DNA of 64,000 bases from Tenericutes bacterium MZ-XQ (GTDB lineage Bacteria > Bacillota_I > Bacilli_A > Acholeplasmatales > Acholeplasmataceae), in contig CP017950.1 of NCBI GenBank assembly GCA_002838205.1, positions 1,928,858 through 1,992,857 on the forward strand, written 5' to 3'. Of this stretch, positions 35,139 to 44,253 are shown piece by piece. The notes beneath the pieces were generated by a model. It was given only the letters and a program-made list of their open reading frames with translations. It did not search any database and had not been told where the DNA came from. The first letter of the stretch is position 1; every line of letters begins with the position of its first letter. A program made the position numbers and the translations under genes.

Positions 35139-36392
35139 ATGGATAAAAATCAATTTAAGTTTCTTGATAAAGATCAAAAATTAGATAAAGAGCAAACACG
35201 AAAAAGCTTAACTTACTGGCAAGATGTTTGGCGAAGATTAAAGAAAAACCATCTAGCTCTTGTTGGTCTTGTTTGTGTTATACTTATCATACTTTTTGCT
35301 ACCATAGGTCCATTTATCAATCCTCACGATTATAGTAGTCAAGAACTAGATTATAAAAATATTCCACCAAAATTAGAAATTTATAAATTAGATGACGATT
35401 TATATGTATACCTGAGTGAAATGCTCGATTTAATACTCGTCTCAGAAGATGGTCATCTGATTGAGCGATTTAGTCTAGCAGAGGCAGATAAAGATTTAGT
35501 AAACCGAACAAGAACTTACAGATTATACGATGAACAAGATAACGAAATTGCTGCTATTCTTGTAGACTTCTCTTATCAAACAGACCCTATTAAAAAGCTA
35601 GAAGGTATTCGCTATAGCTTTACATATGAAGGTGTTGAATATAAAGAAGCTTACGATAATGTTTGGAATAAAACATATATTTTGGGAACCGATTTAAATG
35701 GTAGAGACATGCTTGCAAGACTGATGTATGGAACTGGAATATCATTAGTTATTGCTTTCATTGCAGCAATCATCAACTTCTTTATCGGTGTTATTTATGG
35801 TAGCATCTCTGGGTTTTTTGGAAAAAATACCGATATGATTATGATGCGCATTGTAGATATCATAAACTCAATACCTCTACTTCTATATGTTATCTTACTT
35901 ATGGTTGTATTAAAAGAGAGTTGGTTTGAGCAAAACATACTAGATAAACTGTTTGGTACAGGTGGCTTAGGTACAATCATTATCACTCTCATTAGTGTCT
36001 ACTGGGTAGGTATGGCGAGACTCGTAAGAGCTCAAGTGTTAAGTCTTAAAGAACAAGAATATGTTTTAGCTGCAAGAACAATGGGTGTATCTAATAAAAA
36101 GATCATTCAAAAACATTTAATTCCTAACGCTCTTGGTCCAATCATTGTTACTATGGCAATGATGATTCCTACTGCAGTTTTTACTGAAGCATTCTTAAGT
36201 TTTATTGGTTTAGGCATATCAGCACCCAAAGCATCACTTGGATCCCTTGCAAATGATGGTTCGAGATTTATGCAAACCTACCCATATCAACTGTTTATTC
36301 CATCAATCGCAATTGCGTTTATGATGCTTGCATTTAACTTTTTAGGTGATGGTCTTCGTGATGCACTTGATCCAAGACTTAGAAAAGGATAG
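35139..36392 (+). CDS. oppC: Oligopeptide ABC transporter permease OppC (with extra domain)
   Basis: A 417-residue protein; usual OppC is about 300. The first helix (residues about 42-62) is followed by IGPFINPHDYSSQ as usual, then by an insertion of about 110 residues (EIYKLDDDLYVYLSEM ... RYSFTYEGVEYKEAY) predicted to lie outside the membrane, before HxLGTD-like YILGTDLNGRDMLARLMYGT resumes the family sequence. The EAA loop is YVLAARTMGVSNKKIIQKHL. The insert has a small beta-rich look and might contact the binding protein or peptide. It follows oppB by 8 nt. Confidence 0.9.
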   Translation: MDKNQFKFLDKDQKLDKEQTRKSLTYWQDVWRRLKKNHLALVGLVCVILIILFATIGPFINPHDYSSQELDYKNIPPKLEIYKLDDDLYVYLSEMLDLILVSEDGHLIERFSLAEADKDLVNRTRTYRLYDEQDNEIAAILVDFSYQTDPIKKLEGIRYSFTYEGVEYKEAYDNVWNKTYILGTDLNGRDMLARLMYGTGISLVIAFIAAIINFFIGVIYGSISGFFGKNTDMIMMRIVDIINSIPLLLYVILLMVVLKESWFEQNILDKLFGTGGLGTIIITLISVYWVGMARLVRAQVLSLKEQEYVLAARTMGVSNKKIIQKHLIPNALGPIIVTMAMMIPTAVFTEAFLSFIGLGISAPKASLGSLANDGSRFMQTYPYQLFIPSIAIAFMMLAFNFLGDGLRDALDPRLRKG

Positions 36393-36400
36393 GTGGGAAA

Positions 36401-37525
36401 ATGAAAAAAGATAACATACTAGAAGTTAAAAACCTAAGAACTTCATTTTTCACCCATCTTGGAGAAGTTCAGGCAGTTAGAGGTATAAGCTTCGAACTCA
36501 AAAGAGGTGGCATCTTAGGCATTGTTGGAGAGTCTGGCAGTGGCAAGAGTGTATCTAGTCTATCCATTATGCGCTTAGTCGATGATCCAGGAAAAATCAC
36601 TGAAGGTGAAATCATTTTTGATGGTGTAGATCTAGTCAAACTGTCAAACAAAGATATACAAGATTATAGAGGAAAAGAAATCGCCATGATTTTCCAAGAT
36701 CCCATGACTTCATTAAATCCTGTATATACGATTAAAAATCAAATGATTGAAGTTATCTTAAGACATGTTCATATTACATCTGAACAAGCAGTTAAAGAAG
36801 CTCAAGACATTAAAGATCTAAAAGAAAGAGAAAAAACATTAAAAAACCTTGAAAAAGGGATTACAAGAAAACTAAATAAAAATGAAGCATTAGACCGTGC
36901 AATACACTACTTAAAACTAGTAGGCATACCCGAACCAGAAACAAGAATTAAAGAATATCCTCATCAATTTTCTGGTGGTATGAGACAAAGAGCACTGGTT
37001 GCTATGGCTTTAGCTTGTGAACCAAAACTTATCATTGCAGATGAACCAACAACAGCACTAGACGTAACTATTCAAGCACAAATACTAGATTTACTAAAAA
37101 CCATTAAAAAAGATTTAGATACATCCATTATCTTCATCACACATGATTTAGGAGTTATTGCAGAACTTTGTCAAGATGTTATTGTCATGTATGGTGGTAT
37201 GATCATGGAAAAAGGGACTGTTGATGAAATATTTTATAATCCTCAGCATCCTTATACCAAAGGACTTCATCAATCCATTCCAAAAGATGTTGTTGGTCAA
37301 AAAAATAGACTCATACCTATTCCTGGATCCCCACCAGATCTCATGAGCCCACCTAAAGGATGTCCATTTAGCCCAAGATGTCCATTTGCTATGGAGGCAT
37401 GTATCAAAGAAGCTCCACCTTTATATAAAATCAGTGAGACTCAAGTATCTGCTTGTTGGCTTCAAGACCCAAATGCTCCAGATGTTGAAGGCTTTACAAA
37501 GTCAGAGGTGAGAAATCATGAATAA
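36401..37525 (+). CDS. oppD: Oligopeptide ABC transporter ATP-binding protein OppD
   Basis: A 374-residue ABC ATPase: Walker A GESGSGKS, Q-loop IFQDPMTSLNP, signature FSGGMRQRALVAMAL, Walker B LIIADEPTTALD and the C-terminal oligopeptide domain CPFSPRCPFAMEAC, whose Cys residues can bind an Fe-S cluster in relatives. An insertion of about 45 charged residues follows the Q-loop (QDIKDLKEREKTLKNLEKGI). It overlaps oppF by 8 nt. Confidence 0.92.
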   Translation: MKKDNILEVKNLRTSFFTHLGEVQAVRGISFELKRGGILGIVGESGSGKSVSSLSIMRLVDDPGKITEGEIIFDGVDLVKLSNKDIQDYRGKEIAMIFQDPMTSLNPVYTIKNQMIEVILRHVHITSEQAVKEAQDIKDLKEREKTLKNLEKGITRKLNKNEALDRAIHYLKLVGIPEPETRIKEYPHQFSGGMRQRALVAMALACEPKLIIADEPTTALDVTIQAQILDLLKTIKKDLDTSIIFITHDLGVIAELCQDVIVMYGGMIMEKGTVDEIFYNPQHPYTKGLHQSIPKDVVGQKNRLIPIPGSPPDLMSPPKGCPFSPRCPFAMEACIKEAPPLYKISETQVSACWLQDPNAPDVEGFTKSEVRNHE

Positions 37526-38675
37526 AGATAAAGTTTTGTTACGGGTGAGCAACCTTAAAAAGCACTTCTATATTAAACACTCACTTTTAGGTAGAGTTAC
37601 TAAAACGTTAAAAGCGGTTGATGGTGTCAGTTTTGATATCTATGAGGGTGAAACATTTGGACTTGTTGGTGAAAGTGGATGTGGTAAAACAACATGTGGT
37701 AGAACCATCATTGGTCTATACGAGAACACTGGTGGAGAAGTATACTTTGAAGGTAAACTCATTTCTATTGGTACAGATGAGTTTGATCAAAACATCCATG
37801 AAATCCTGGATGAACTTAAAGAAAATGTACAAAAGATACCAAAAAGTCGCATAGATGAAATAACGACTTTAAAAAAACTATATAAAGAAAAAGTTGATCA
37901 AGAAATGCATAAGAAACATGAGGCTCTGCAAAAACAAAAGGACATCAAACGCAATCCTCGTGACATTCAAATGATATTCCAAGACCCATTTACTTCTCTT
38001 AATCCTAGAATGACTGTTTCTGAAATCATCTCTGAAGGAATAAAAACACATCAATTACTAGAAGGTAAGGCCATAGAAGAAAGAGTCTTTAGTCTATTAG
38101 AAACTGTTGGATTAAAAAAAGAACATGCCTCAAGATATCCACATGAATTTAGTGGGGGTCAACGCCAAAGAATTGGTATTGCTAGATCTTTAGCAATGAA
38201 CTCAAAAATGATTATATGTGATGAACCAATCAGTGCACTTGATGTTTCAATTCAAGCACAAGTTGTTAATATGCTTGAAGATCTCCAAGAACAATTCGGA
38301 TTAACATATTTGTTTATTGCACATGATTTATCCATGGTTAAACACATCAGTGATCGCATTGGAGTTATGTATTTAGGAAAAATGATGGAACTTGCGTCTA
38401 GTGATGCACTTTATGAAGAACCTTTACATCCCTATACAAAGAGTTTGTTATCATCGATTCCACTACCTGATCCACAAGCAAATAAAAAAAGTAAACGAAT
38501 GATACTAAAAGGTGAAGTCACATCACCAATTAATCCAAAACCTGGTTGTAGATTTGCAGGACGCTGTCCATATGCAAAAGATAGATGTTTCACAGAAGAT
38601 CCAGTCTTTGAAGAAATCAAAAAAGACCATTATGCAGCTTGCCACTTCGTCAAAGATATCAATGATTTGAAATAA
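37518..38675 (+). CDS. oppF: Oligopeptide ABC transporter ATP-binding protein OppF
   Basis: A 385-residue ABC ATPase: Walker A GESGCGKTT, Q-loop IFQDPFTSLNPRM, signature FSGGQRQRIGIARSL, Walker B MIICDEPISALD and C-terminal CRFAGRCPYAKDRC. Between Walker A and the Q-loop an insertion of about 60 residues (EFDQNIHEILDELKENVQKI and a helical KKHEALQKQKD region) makes it longer than the usual 310-330. OppD has a helical insertion at a comparable place, so the two may interact through these parts. Confidence 0.92.
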   Translation: MNKDKVLLRVSNLKKHFYIKHSLLGRVTKTLKAVDGVSFDIYEGETFGLVGESGCGKTTCGRTIIGLYENTGGEVYFEGKLISIGTDEFDQNIHEILDELKENVQKIPKSRIDEITTLKKLYKEKVDQEMHKKHEALQKQKDIKRNPRDIQMIFQDPFTSLNPRMTVSEIISEGIKTHQLLEGKAIEERVFSLLETVGLKKEHASRYPHEFSGGQRQRIGIARSLAMNSKMIICDEPISALDVSIQAQVVNMLEDLQEQFGLTYLFIAHDLSMVKHISDRIGVMYLGKMMELASSDALYEEPLHPYTKSLLSSIPLPDPQANKKSKRMILKGEVTSPINPKPGCRFAGRCPYAKDRCFTEDPVFEEIKKDHYAACHFVKDINDLK

Positions 38676-38730
38676 CCATATCAGATTATGATTATTTGAA
38701 ATAAATAAAAAATGGAGGAGATTTAGAGTT

Positions 38731-40440
38731 ATGAGAAAAATGTTGTTAGTTTTAGTCGCTATCGCAACCTTGTTCACACTCATCGCTTGTGGTGGCGGAG
38801 TCGATGCCAATACACTTAATTGGAATATCGGCGCTGATCCAAAAACTTTGGATCCAGGTCTAAACGGTGCTAGTGATGGTGGGGACGTCATCAACAACAC
38901 GTTTGAAGGTCTAGTTAGAGAAAAAAATGGTGTTGTCTATCCTGGTATGGCGGAATCTTGGGAAATGTCTTCAGATGGTCTAACGTATACATTTAACATT
39001 AGAGAAGATGCTAAATGGTCAGATGGAACAGCTTTAACTGCTGACGATTTTGTTAGATCTTGGTTAAGAGGCATGGATCCACGAAATGCTTCTGAATACT
39101 CATGGATTTGGGAATACACTAATGTTGTAGGTGCTAATGAATTTGCATTTGCTGATTCAGAAAGTACAGATGCCGAACTTGATGCACTTGCTGATGATGT
39201 TGGTATTAAATCGCTAAATGATGGTGCTCAATTCGAAGTTACATTAACTGCGCCAACAAACTGGTTTGTATCACTGATGGCATTTTATCATTTCATGCCA
39301 GTTCCTGAAAGTGCTACAATCGCAGGTGAAGGTGCATGGGCTAAAGATCCTGAAAAAGCTATTTCTAATGGACCTTTTAAATTGACTTATTATGAAGTTG
39401 GAGATCATCTTGAACTTGAAAAGAATGAACACTATTGGAATGAAGATGAAGTTGGTATTCAAAAAATCAATGGATATTTCATCGATTTAGCAACAACTTC
39501 TTATGCAAGATATTATGCAGGTGAACTTGATGTATTAAATGATGTTCCATCTGATTTAATACCAAATCTATCTGTAACATCAGATGAGTTCTATACTTTT
39601 GCTTTACTAGGAACTTATTATGTGAATTTCAACTTATCTGGTACGCCTATTGGAGGTACTAGAGATATCGGTAATCGTGATGTTGAAATATTCGGTAATC
39701 AAAATCTACGTTATGCTTTAACTTTATCTATTGACCGTACAGCAATCACTGAAGCGATTGGTACAGGTGCAGTTCCAGCTGCTGGATTTATTCCTCCTGG
39801 ATTTAAAGATCATAACGAAGAAGATTTCTACGAAAACAGTAAAGATGATTCTGAAATTGCTGTTGATGACAGCATGTACGACGAAGCTGTCGCTTACTTT
39901 GAGGATGCTGCTGATGAACTATATCCAAACTCATCAACCCCACTTGCTGACTTAAGAGCAGAACTTGAAACTAAGACATACTTATATAACACAAGTGAAG
40001 CACATGCTCAAGTTGGTGTACTGATTCAAGAAATGTGGTCTGAAAACCTAGGCTTTGAAATTAAACTAGGTAACGAAGAATGGGCAACATTCCAAGACAC
40101 AAGAACTGATGGTGCTTACGATCTATCTCGTGGCGGATGGTTAACAGACTTCATGGACCCATCAGGTATGATTGGTATCTTCACTCAAGGTAATGCCTAT
40201 AATGACCCTGATTATTATAATCCTGATTTTGAAGATGCATTAGAAGATGCTAGAGACGCAACTACTGCTGCTGCTCACTTTAATGCTTTATATGCAGCTC
40301 ATGAAATCTTTATGGAAGATATGCCAGTGATTCCAATTTATCACTATAGTGATGTACTCATGGTAAGTTCTATAGTAACTGGTTGGTCAAGATCAGTATT
40401 GGGAACTATTGATTTCTCAACTGCTAGTGTAGACAAATAA
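38731..40440 (+). CDS. oppA: Oligopeptide-binding lipoprotein OppA
   Basis: A 569-residue lipoprotein: lipobox LIAC with Cys20, then family 5 solute-binding protein motifs (NWNIGADPKTLDPGLNGA, FEGLVREKNGVVYPGMAESW, KWSDGTALTADDFVRSW, QNLRYALTLSIDR). It captures peptides for OppBCDF. TGGAGGAGATTTAGAG precedes the start. It is encoded last, 55 bp after oppF, and is probably made in excess from the same transcript or from a weak local promoter not resolved here. Confidence 0.92.
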   Translation: MRKMLLVLVAIATLFTLIACGGGVDANTLNWNIGADPKTLDPGLNGASDGGDVINNTFEGLVREKNGVVYPGMAESWEMSSDGLTYTFNIREDAKWSDGTALTADDFVRSWLRGMDPRNASEYSWIWEYTNVVGANEFAFADSESTDAELDALADDVGIKSLNDGAQFEVTLTAPTNWFVSLMAFYHFMPVPESATIAGEGAWAKDPEKAISNGPFKLTYYEVGDHLELEKNEHYWNEDEVGIQKINGYFIDLATTSYARYYAGELDVLNDVPSDLIPNLSVTSDEFYTFALLGTYYVNFNLSGTPIGGTRDIGNRDVEIFGNQNLRYALTLSIDRTAITEAIGTGAVPAAGFIPPGFKDHNEEDFYENSKDDSEIAVDDSMYDEAVAYFEDAADELYPNSSTPLADLRAELETKTYLYNTSEAHAQVGVLIQEMWSENLGFEIKLGNEEWATFQDTRTDGAYDLSRGGWLTDFMDPSGMIGIFTQGNAYNDPDYYNPDFEDALEDARDATTAAAHFNALYAAHEIFMEDMPVIPIYHYSDVLMVSSIVTGWSRSVLGTIDFSTASVDK

Positions 40441-40455
40441 TATTTAACTCAAGCA

Positions 40456-40498
40456 AAAGAGTTTAAAGTGTACTCATCACTTTAAACTCTTTTTTTTG
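40456..40498 (+). terminator. Terminator of the opp operon
   Basis: Fifteen-bp perfect stem AAAGAGTTTAAAGTG (40456-40470) with CACTTTAAACTCTTT (40478-40492), then a run of T. Confidence 0.92.
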
Positions 40499-40527
40499 TC
40501 TATTTAATTAGACTAAAATCTCATAGA

Positions 40528-41016
40528 TCATTTGTGTTTAATAGGAAGTAGTTCTTCTGGTGCATAGGTATTAACAACTTCCAATATTTGATCATTACTT
40601 GCTATAAATATATTAGCTTTCTTCAATCGATATTTTGATATCTCCCAAAATCCACTACCTTTAATCACAATCTCGGACTCAGAAAAGAATAACCATCCTT
40701 GTGTTGGTGTATGAATCATCGTGATTTCTTTAACTTCTTTCCAAGACACACTCTTTTTCATCCAAAGTAGTTTTCTATCTATACCTTTCTCACTAATTTT
40801 AACTTGGGGTAGCAAATACAGAAAAGCCCAGATCCATAATCCAAGTGGGAAAATTAAAAACATTAAAACCCCTATAATGATGACACCTGTCGTAACACTA
40901 TCATTTCTACCTACTGTCATCATCAATATGTACATACTTACTGAAACAACCGTGAGTACTGTTATAAAAATATAAACCGGTAAAAACACAATGAATGTAT
41001 CTTTCTTCTTTTTCAT
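40528..41016 (-). CDS. Two-helix membrane protein with PH-like domain
   Basis: A protein of 162 residues. Two transmembrane helices (about residues 8-33 and 43-66) are followed by a cytoplasmic domain with VKISEKGIDRKLLWMKKSVS, WKEVKEITMI and IFIASNDQILEVVN, which resembles the bacterial PH-like domains of YdbT/YcxB-type proteins. Function unknown. The start is set at the second Met, since GGAGTTAATT lies just upstream and inside the longer frame. Confidence 0.6.
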   Translation of the reverse strand: MKKKKDTFIVFLPVYIFITVLTVVSVSMYILMMTVGRNDSVTTGVIIIGVLMFLIFPLGLWIWAFLYLLPQVKISEKGIDRKLLWMKKSVSWKEVKEITMIHTPTQGWLFFSESEIVIKGSGFWEISKYRLKKANIFIASNDQILEVVNTYAPEELLPIKHK

Positions 41017-41037
41017 AATTAACTCCATCGTTCGTAT

Positions 41038-41841
41038 TTATTTCAACCCATGACCTTTTTCAATCAGTTCAACCATTTTTGAAAGAGCTCTAATCGCTGG
41101 TGCACCATCGATGACATCATGATCAACTAGTACAGTCACATACAAATAATCTCTAATTTCGATATTGCCTTTAACAATACCTGGCTTTTTAATAATAGAA
41201 CCAATCGCAAAAGAAAGCGGATGAACACTTTTAGGAATGACCCATCCATTAATTCTACCAATCATACCTACAGAAGTAATCATCACTGTTCCCATGTTCG
41301 ATTTTGTTAAAAATGGACTATGTAAAATTCTCTTCCATATAAACCTTCTTAAAAACCTAGGAGCTCTAGCATAAATATTCATCATACGAGCATTTTTCTT
41401 TTCACCTAAGACATAATCGCCTTCGTTGTTTATAGCTTGATTTTGAGCATTAGCAATCTCTAAAGCAATATCACTAATCGATTTTTCATTAGTCTTTCGA
41501 ATGAGATAAGGTAGCGGTACTTTGATGCCATCAGCTTCTCTTTCAATCATGATTGTTATATCAATATCATCGAATATAACAATTTTTTTCTTACCTTTTC
41601 TAATGCCATGAATCGATTTGTTTTCTTCAACTGCTTTACTGATGCATTTAATCATCCATGCATTAAAAGATAGGCCTTTATTTTCCTTTTTAAGTTCTCT
41701 TAACATTTTTCTTGCTTCAGTTACATCTAGTTCTATGAGTGATGTTATTTGATGCTTCATCTTACTTGCATAACCAATATCAACTGTTCCTACTCTGCTT
41801 TTTGCAAAGTCTTCTAGTTTATAATTGCCCAAATTTTTCAT
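41038..41841 (-). CDS. Stand-alone 2-oxoacid dehydrogenase acyltransferase (E2-like) domain protein
   Basis: A protein of 267 residues with the CoA-dependent acyltransferase fold shared by E2 catalytic cores and chloramphenicol acetyltransferase. The active site VLVDHDVIDGAPA corresponds to the family H-x-x-x-D-G motif, and GTVMITSVGMIGRINGWVIP to the substrate channel. There is no lipoyl or subunit-binding domain, so it is not part of a classical dehydrogenase complex; it may acylate a small molecule. GGAGAGATAGT precedes the chosen start (41841). Confidence 0.78.
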   Translation of the reverse strand: MKNLGNYKLEDFAKSRVGTVDIGYASKMKHQITSLIELDVTEARKMLRELKKENKGLSFNAWMIKCISKAVEENKSIHGIRKGKKKIVIFDDIDITIMIEREADGIKVPLPYLIRKTNEKSISDIALEIANAQNQAINNEGDYVLGEKKNARMMNIYARAPRFLRRFIWKRILHSPFLTKSNMGTVMITSVGMIGRINGWVIPKSVHPLSFAIGSIIKKPGIVKGNIEIRDYLYVTVLVDHDVIDGAPAIRALSKMVELIEKGHGLK

Positions 41842-41888
41842 ACTATCTCTCCATTCATACAATTACAATATCGATGTGATTATTATCG

Positions 41889-42842
41889 TTAATCATGGAT
41901 TTTATCAAAAAATTGGTGTATCAAACCTGAAAGCCATCCATTGATTCGACGTATTCTATCTTCTATTTGATTTCCTTGATTCCATATGATTTGATTGATC
42001 TCATGTTCTAACTGATAAATTGTAAATCTTTCGGCTAACATCGGAATCGTCCAAAAGTGATCATAGTGATCAAGTATCGATTTTAATAGTGTTTCAAAAC
42101 TTCTATCTAAATCCATAGGATATATACACCAATGAATTAAGTTGGTAAATTCGAAATCATATGATCCATATTGTGAACACTCCCAATCTATCATACCAAC
42201 ATATCTATTTTGATTAATGATAATATTTTTGGGGTGCAAGTCATTGTGGAGTATTACTGGACCTTCTTCAAAATTTAAACTATCTATATGATGATACATA
42301 TATTTAAAAGCTAATGCTATCGTTTGTTGATCATCAGCAGAAAGATCTACTTGTTTGATTTGATTATGTAATAAACTTATATATTTTTGATGACCTGATT
42401 TCCAGCTTCCTCTGTGCTTTGGAATTGTTGGAATATAATGCCCAATATCATATTGATCACCTTTTATTTGATGTAATTGTTTTAGTGCTTTAGCAATATC
42501 TTTTCCTATTTCAATAGCATTGTCAGTCGATAAAGCAGGTATGGTATCATATAAATTTGACCCATGAAAAAAATCTAAGAGCATATAGTTTATCTTATTC
42601 TTTTGATGTATTATGCAACCATGTCCATATACTCTTTGAGTACCCTGCAAAACATTTAATCTTAAAAGCTTATGAACTTCATCTAATGTATGTTCTGAAA
42701 TTCTTAGCATCAAACTTTGATTAACTAGATAATCGCATACCCGATCATTACTCTGAAACACTTCAATCTCTTTAGCATCTAAATTGCACTCACTTAAAAT
42801 TTGATTGATGATATGTTCACTGTGATTTATATTGATTTTCAT
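41889..42842 (-). CDS. Aminoglycoside phosphotransferase (APH)-family kinase
   Basis: A protein of 317 residues with the APH/choline kinase fold: DRVCDYLVNQSLMLRISEHT in the N-lobe, the catalytic loop VILHNDLHPKNIII (Asp as base, Asn for metal) and the DFG-like VGMIDWECSQYGSYDFEF. Such proteins phosphorylate small molecules such as aminoglycosides, choline, sugars or homoserine; the substrate is not evident. It starts after AAAAGGGAAATA at 42842. It is upstream of the E2-like gene on the same strand (47 bp gap). Confidence 0.82.
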   Translation of the reverse strand: MKININHSEHIINQILSECNLDAKEIEVFQSNDRVCDYLVNQSLMLRISEHTLDEVHKLLRLNVLQGTQRVYGHGCIIHQKNKINYMLLDFFHGSNLYDTIPALSTDNAIEIGKDIAKALKQLHQIKGDQYDIGHYIPTIPKHRGSWKSGHQKYISLLHNQIKQVDLSADDQQTIALAFKYMYHHIDSLNFEEGPVILHNDLHPKNIIINQNRYVGMIDWECSQYGSYDFEFTNLIHWCIYPMDLDRSFETLLKSILDHYDHFWTIPMLAERFTIYQLEHEINQIIWNQGNQIEDRIRRINGWLSGLIHQFFDKIHD

Positions 42843-42947
42843 TATTTCCCTTTTGAGCAGTATAAGACATATCAATCCTTAAACATTGCCCATTCCTTTT
42901 CTTTAACAACTAAGCATTATTTCTTGTAAAATCAATGTTAGCCTTTT

Positions 42948-42961
42948 ATAACATTTGTTAT
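42948..42961. promoter_or_regulatory. Inverted repeat in the APH/S66 intergenic region
   Basis: ATAACA-TT-TGTTAT lies between the divergent kinase and peptidase genes, five bases before a TATAAT (42967-42972). It could be an operator. The remainder of 42843-43110 holds no other clear element. Confidence 0.35.
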
Positions 42962-43145
42962 CATTATATAATTTTTACACGCAATCGGCCAGTAGTGATT
43001 TGAATTTTGTTTTTCTTACCTTTGATACAATCCCTAAAAAGAAAGATTTTGCATATACTGAGGTTGTTTAATGCCTAAGAATAAAGTAAAATAATGATAA
43101 CTGTCAAGGAAAGGAGCACGTATTAAATACGTTTATAAAAACACT

Positions 43146-44189
43146 ATGAAACCCTTAATCAAACCTAAAAAGTTAAATCCAGGAGATACTGTAGCTTCAG
43201 TCAGTTTATCATGGGGTGGTGCAGGTGATCCAAACACTAGCTTTCGATATGACTTGGCTAAAAACCGATTAAAAGAAGTTTTTGGATTAAATCTTATAGA
43301 GATGCCTCACACATTAAAAAGTCCTGAATTCGTTTATAATCACCCGGAAAAACGTGCAGAAGATTTAATGGCTGCCTTTAAAGATCCAAACATAAAAGCA
43401 ATCTTTTCTACCATTGGTGGTGATGATAGTATCAGAATGTTACCATACATTGATTTTGATGTGATTAAAGACAATCCTAAAATCTTTATTGGTTATTCAG
43501 ATACGACTGTCGCTCATTTTATGTGTCTGAAGGCTGGTCTTAGTAGCTTTTATGGTCCTTCATTATTAGCAGAGTTTGCTGAGAATGTTGAGATGCATGA
43601 TTATACAGTAGAGCACTTAAAAAAGGCATTATTTAGCGATTTACCTATAGGAGAAATTAAACCAGCTTCCTATTGGGTTGATCAACACCTAAGATGGCAT
43701 CAAGAAACAAAAGATATCCAAAGACATCAAGCACCAAATGAAGGATATGAACTCTTACAAGGTAAAGGTATCGTCTCTGGTCATCTCATTGGTGGATGTA
43801 TCGAAGTCATGGAAATGATAAAAGCAACAACAATTTGGCCAAGTTTGGATCAGTGGAATGATGCAATCTTATTCTTTGAAACATCTGAAGATGTTCCTAC
43901 ACCTGATTATATTGAATACTGGCTTAGAAACTATGGTTCCATTGGTATTTTAAATCGTGTGAAAGGTATTGTCTTTGGGAAACCTTTCGATATGAAATAC
44001 TATGACGAATATAAAAACAGTATTTTAAAGATCGTACGTGACGAACTAAAACTTAAGGATTTGCCTATATTATATAATCTAAATTTCGGACACACAGCAC
44101 CTATGATCACGATTCCTTTTGGGGCAAAAGCAACCATTGATTGTGAACAAAGAACATTCATTATTGACGATTCTGGCGTGACAGCATAA
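43146..44189 (+). CDS. S66 family (MccF/LD-carboxypeptidase-like) serine peptidase
   Basis: A 347-residue protein: FSTIGGDDSIRMLPYIDFDV, then IFIGYSDTTVAHFM with the nucleophilic Ser, LFFETSEDVPTPDYIEYWLR with Glu and LNFGHTAPMITIPFG with His of the Ser-Glu-His triad. The length and the EDVP region point to the MccF-like branch, which cleaves toxic aminoacyl-nucleotides such as processed microcin C, rather than to the murein LD-carboxypeptidase branch. The initiation region is odd: AAAGGAG is 29 nt before the ATG with a small hairpin between. Confidence 0.82.
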   Translation: MKPLIKPKKLNPGDTVASVSLSWGGAGDPNTSFRYDLAKNRLKEVFGLNLIEMPHTLKSPEFVYNHPEKRAEDLMAAFKDPNIKAIFSTIGGDDSIRMLPYIDFDVIKDNPKIFIGYSDTTVAHFMCLKAGLSSFYGPSLLAEFAENVEMHDYTVEHLKKALFSDLPIGEIKPASYWVDQHLRWHQETKDIQRHQAPNEGYELLQGKGIVSGHLIGGCIEVMEMIKATTIWPSLDQWNDAILFFETSEDVPTPDYIEYWLRNYGSIGILNRVKGIVFGKPFDMKYYDEYKNSILKIVRDELKLKDLPILYNLNFGHTAPMITIPFGAKATIDCEQRTFIIDDSGVTA

Positions 44190-44206
44190 AACAAACACAT
44201 CATTAT

Positions 44207-44242
44207 AAAGAGGATACCCGATTAAGGATATCCTCTTTTTGT
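44207..44242 (+). terminator. Terminator after the S66 peptidase gene
   Basis: AAAGAGGATA (44207-44216) pairs with TATCCTCTTT (44229-44238), followed by T-rich sequence. The opposing LuxC-like gene ends just beyond. Confidence 0.8.
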
Positions 44243-44253
44243 TTTCGATTGAT

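Noticed and set aside
38523-38900. Open frame of 125 codons on the minus strand across the oppF/oppA junction
   Set aside because: It overlaps two well-supported genes and shows no protein signature.
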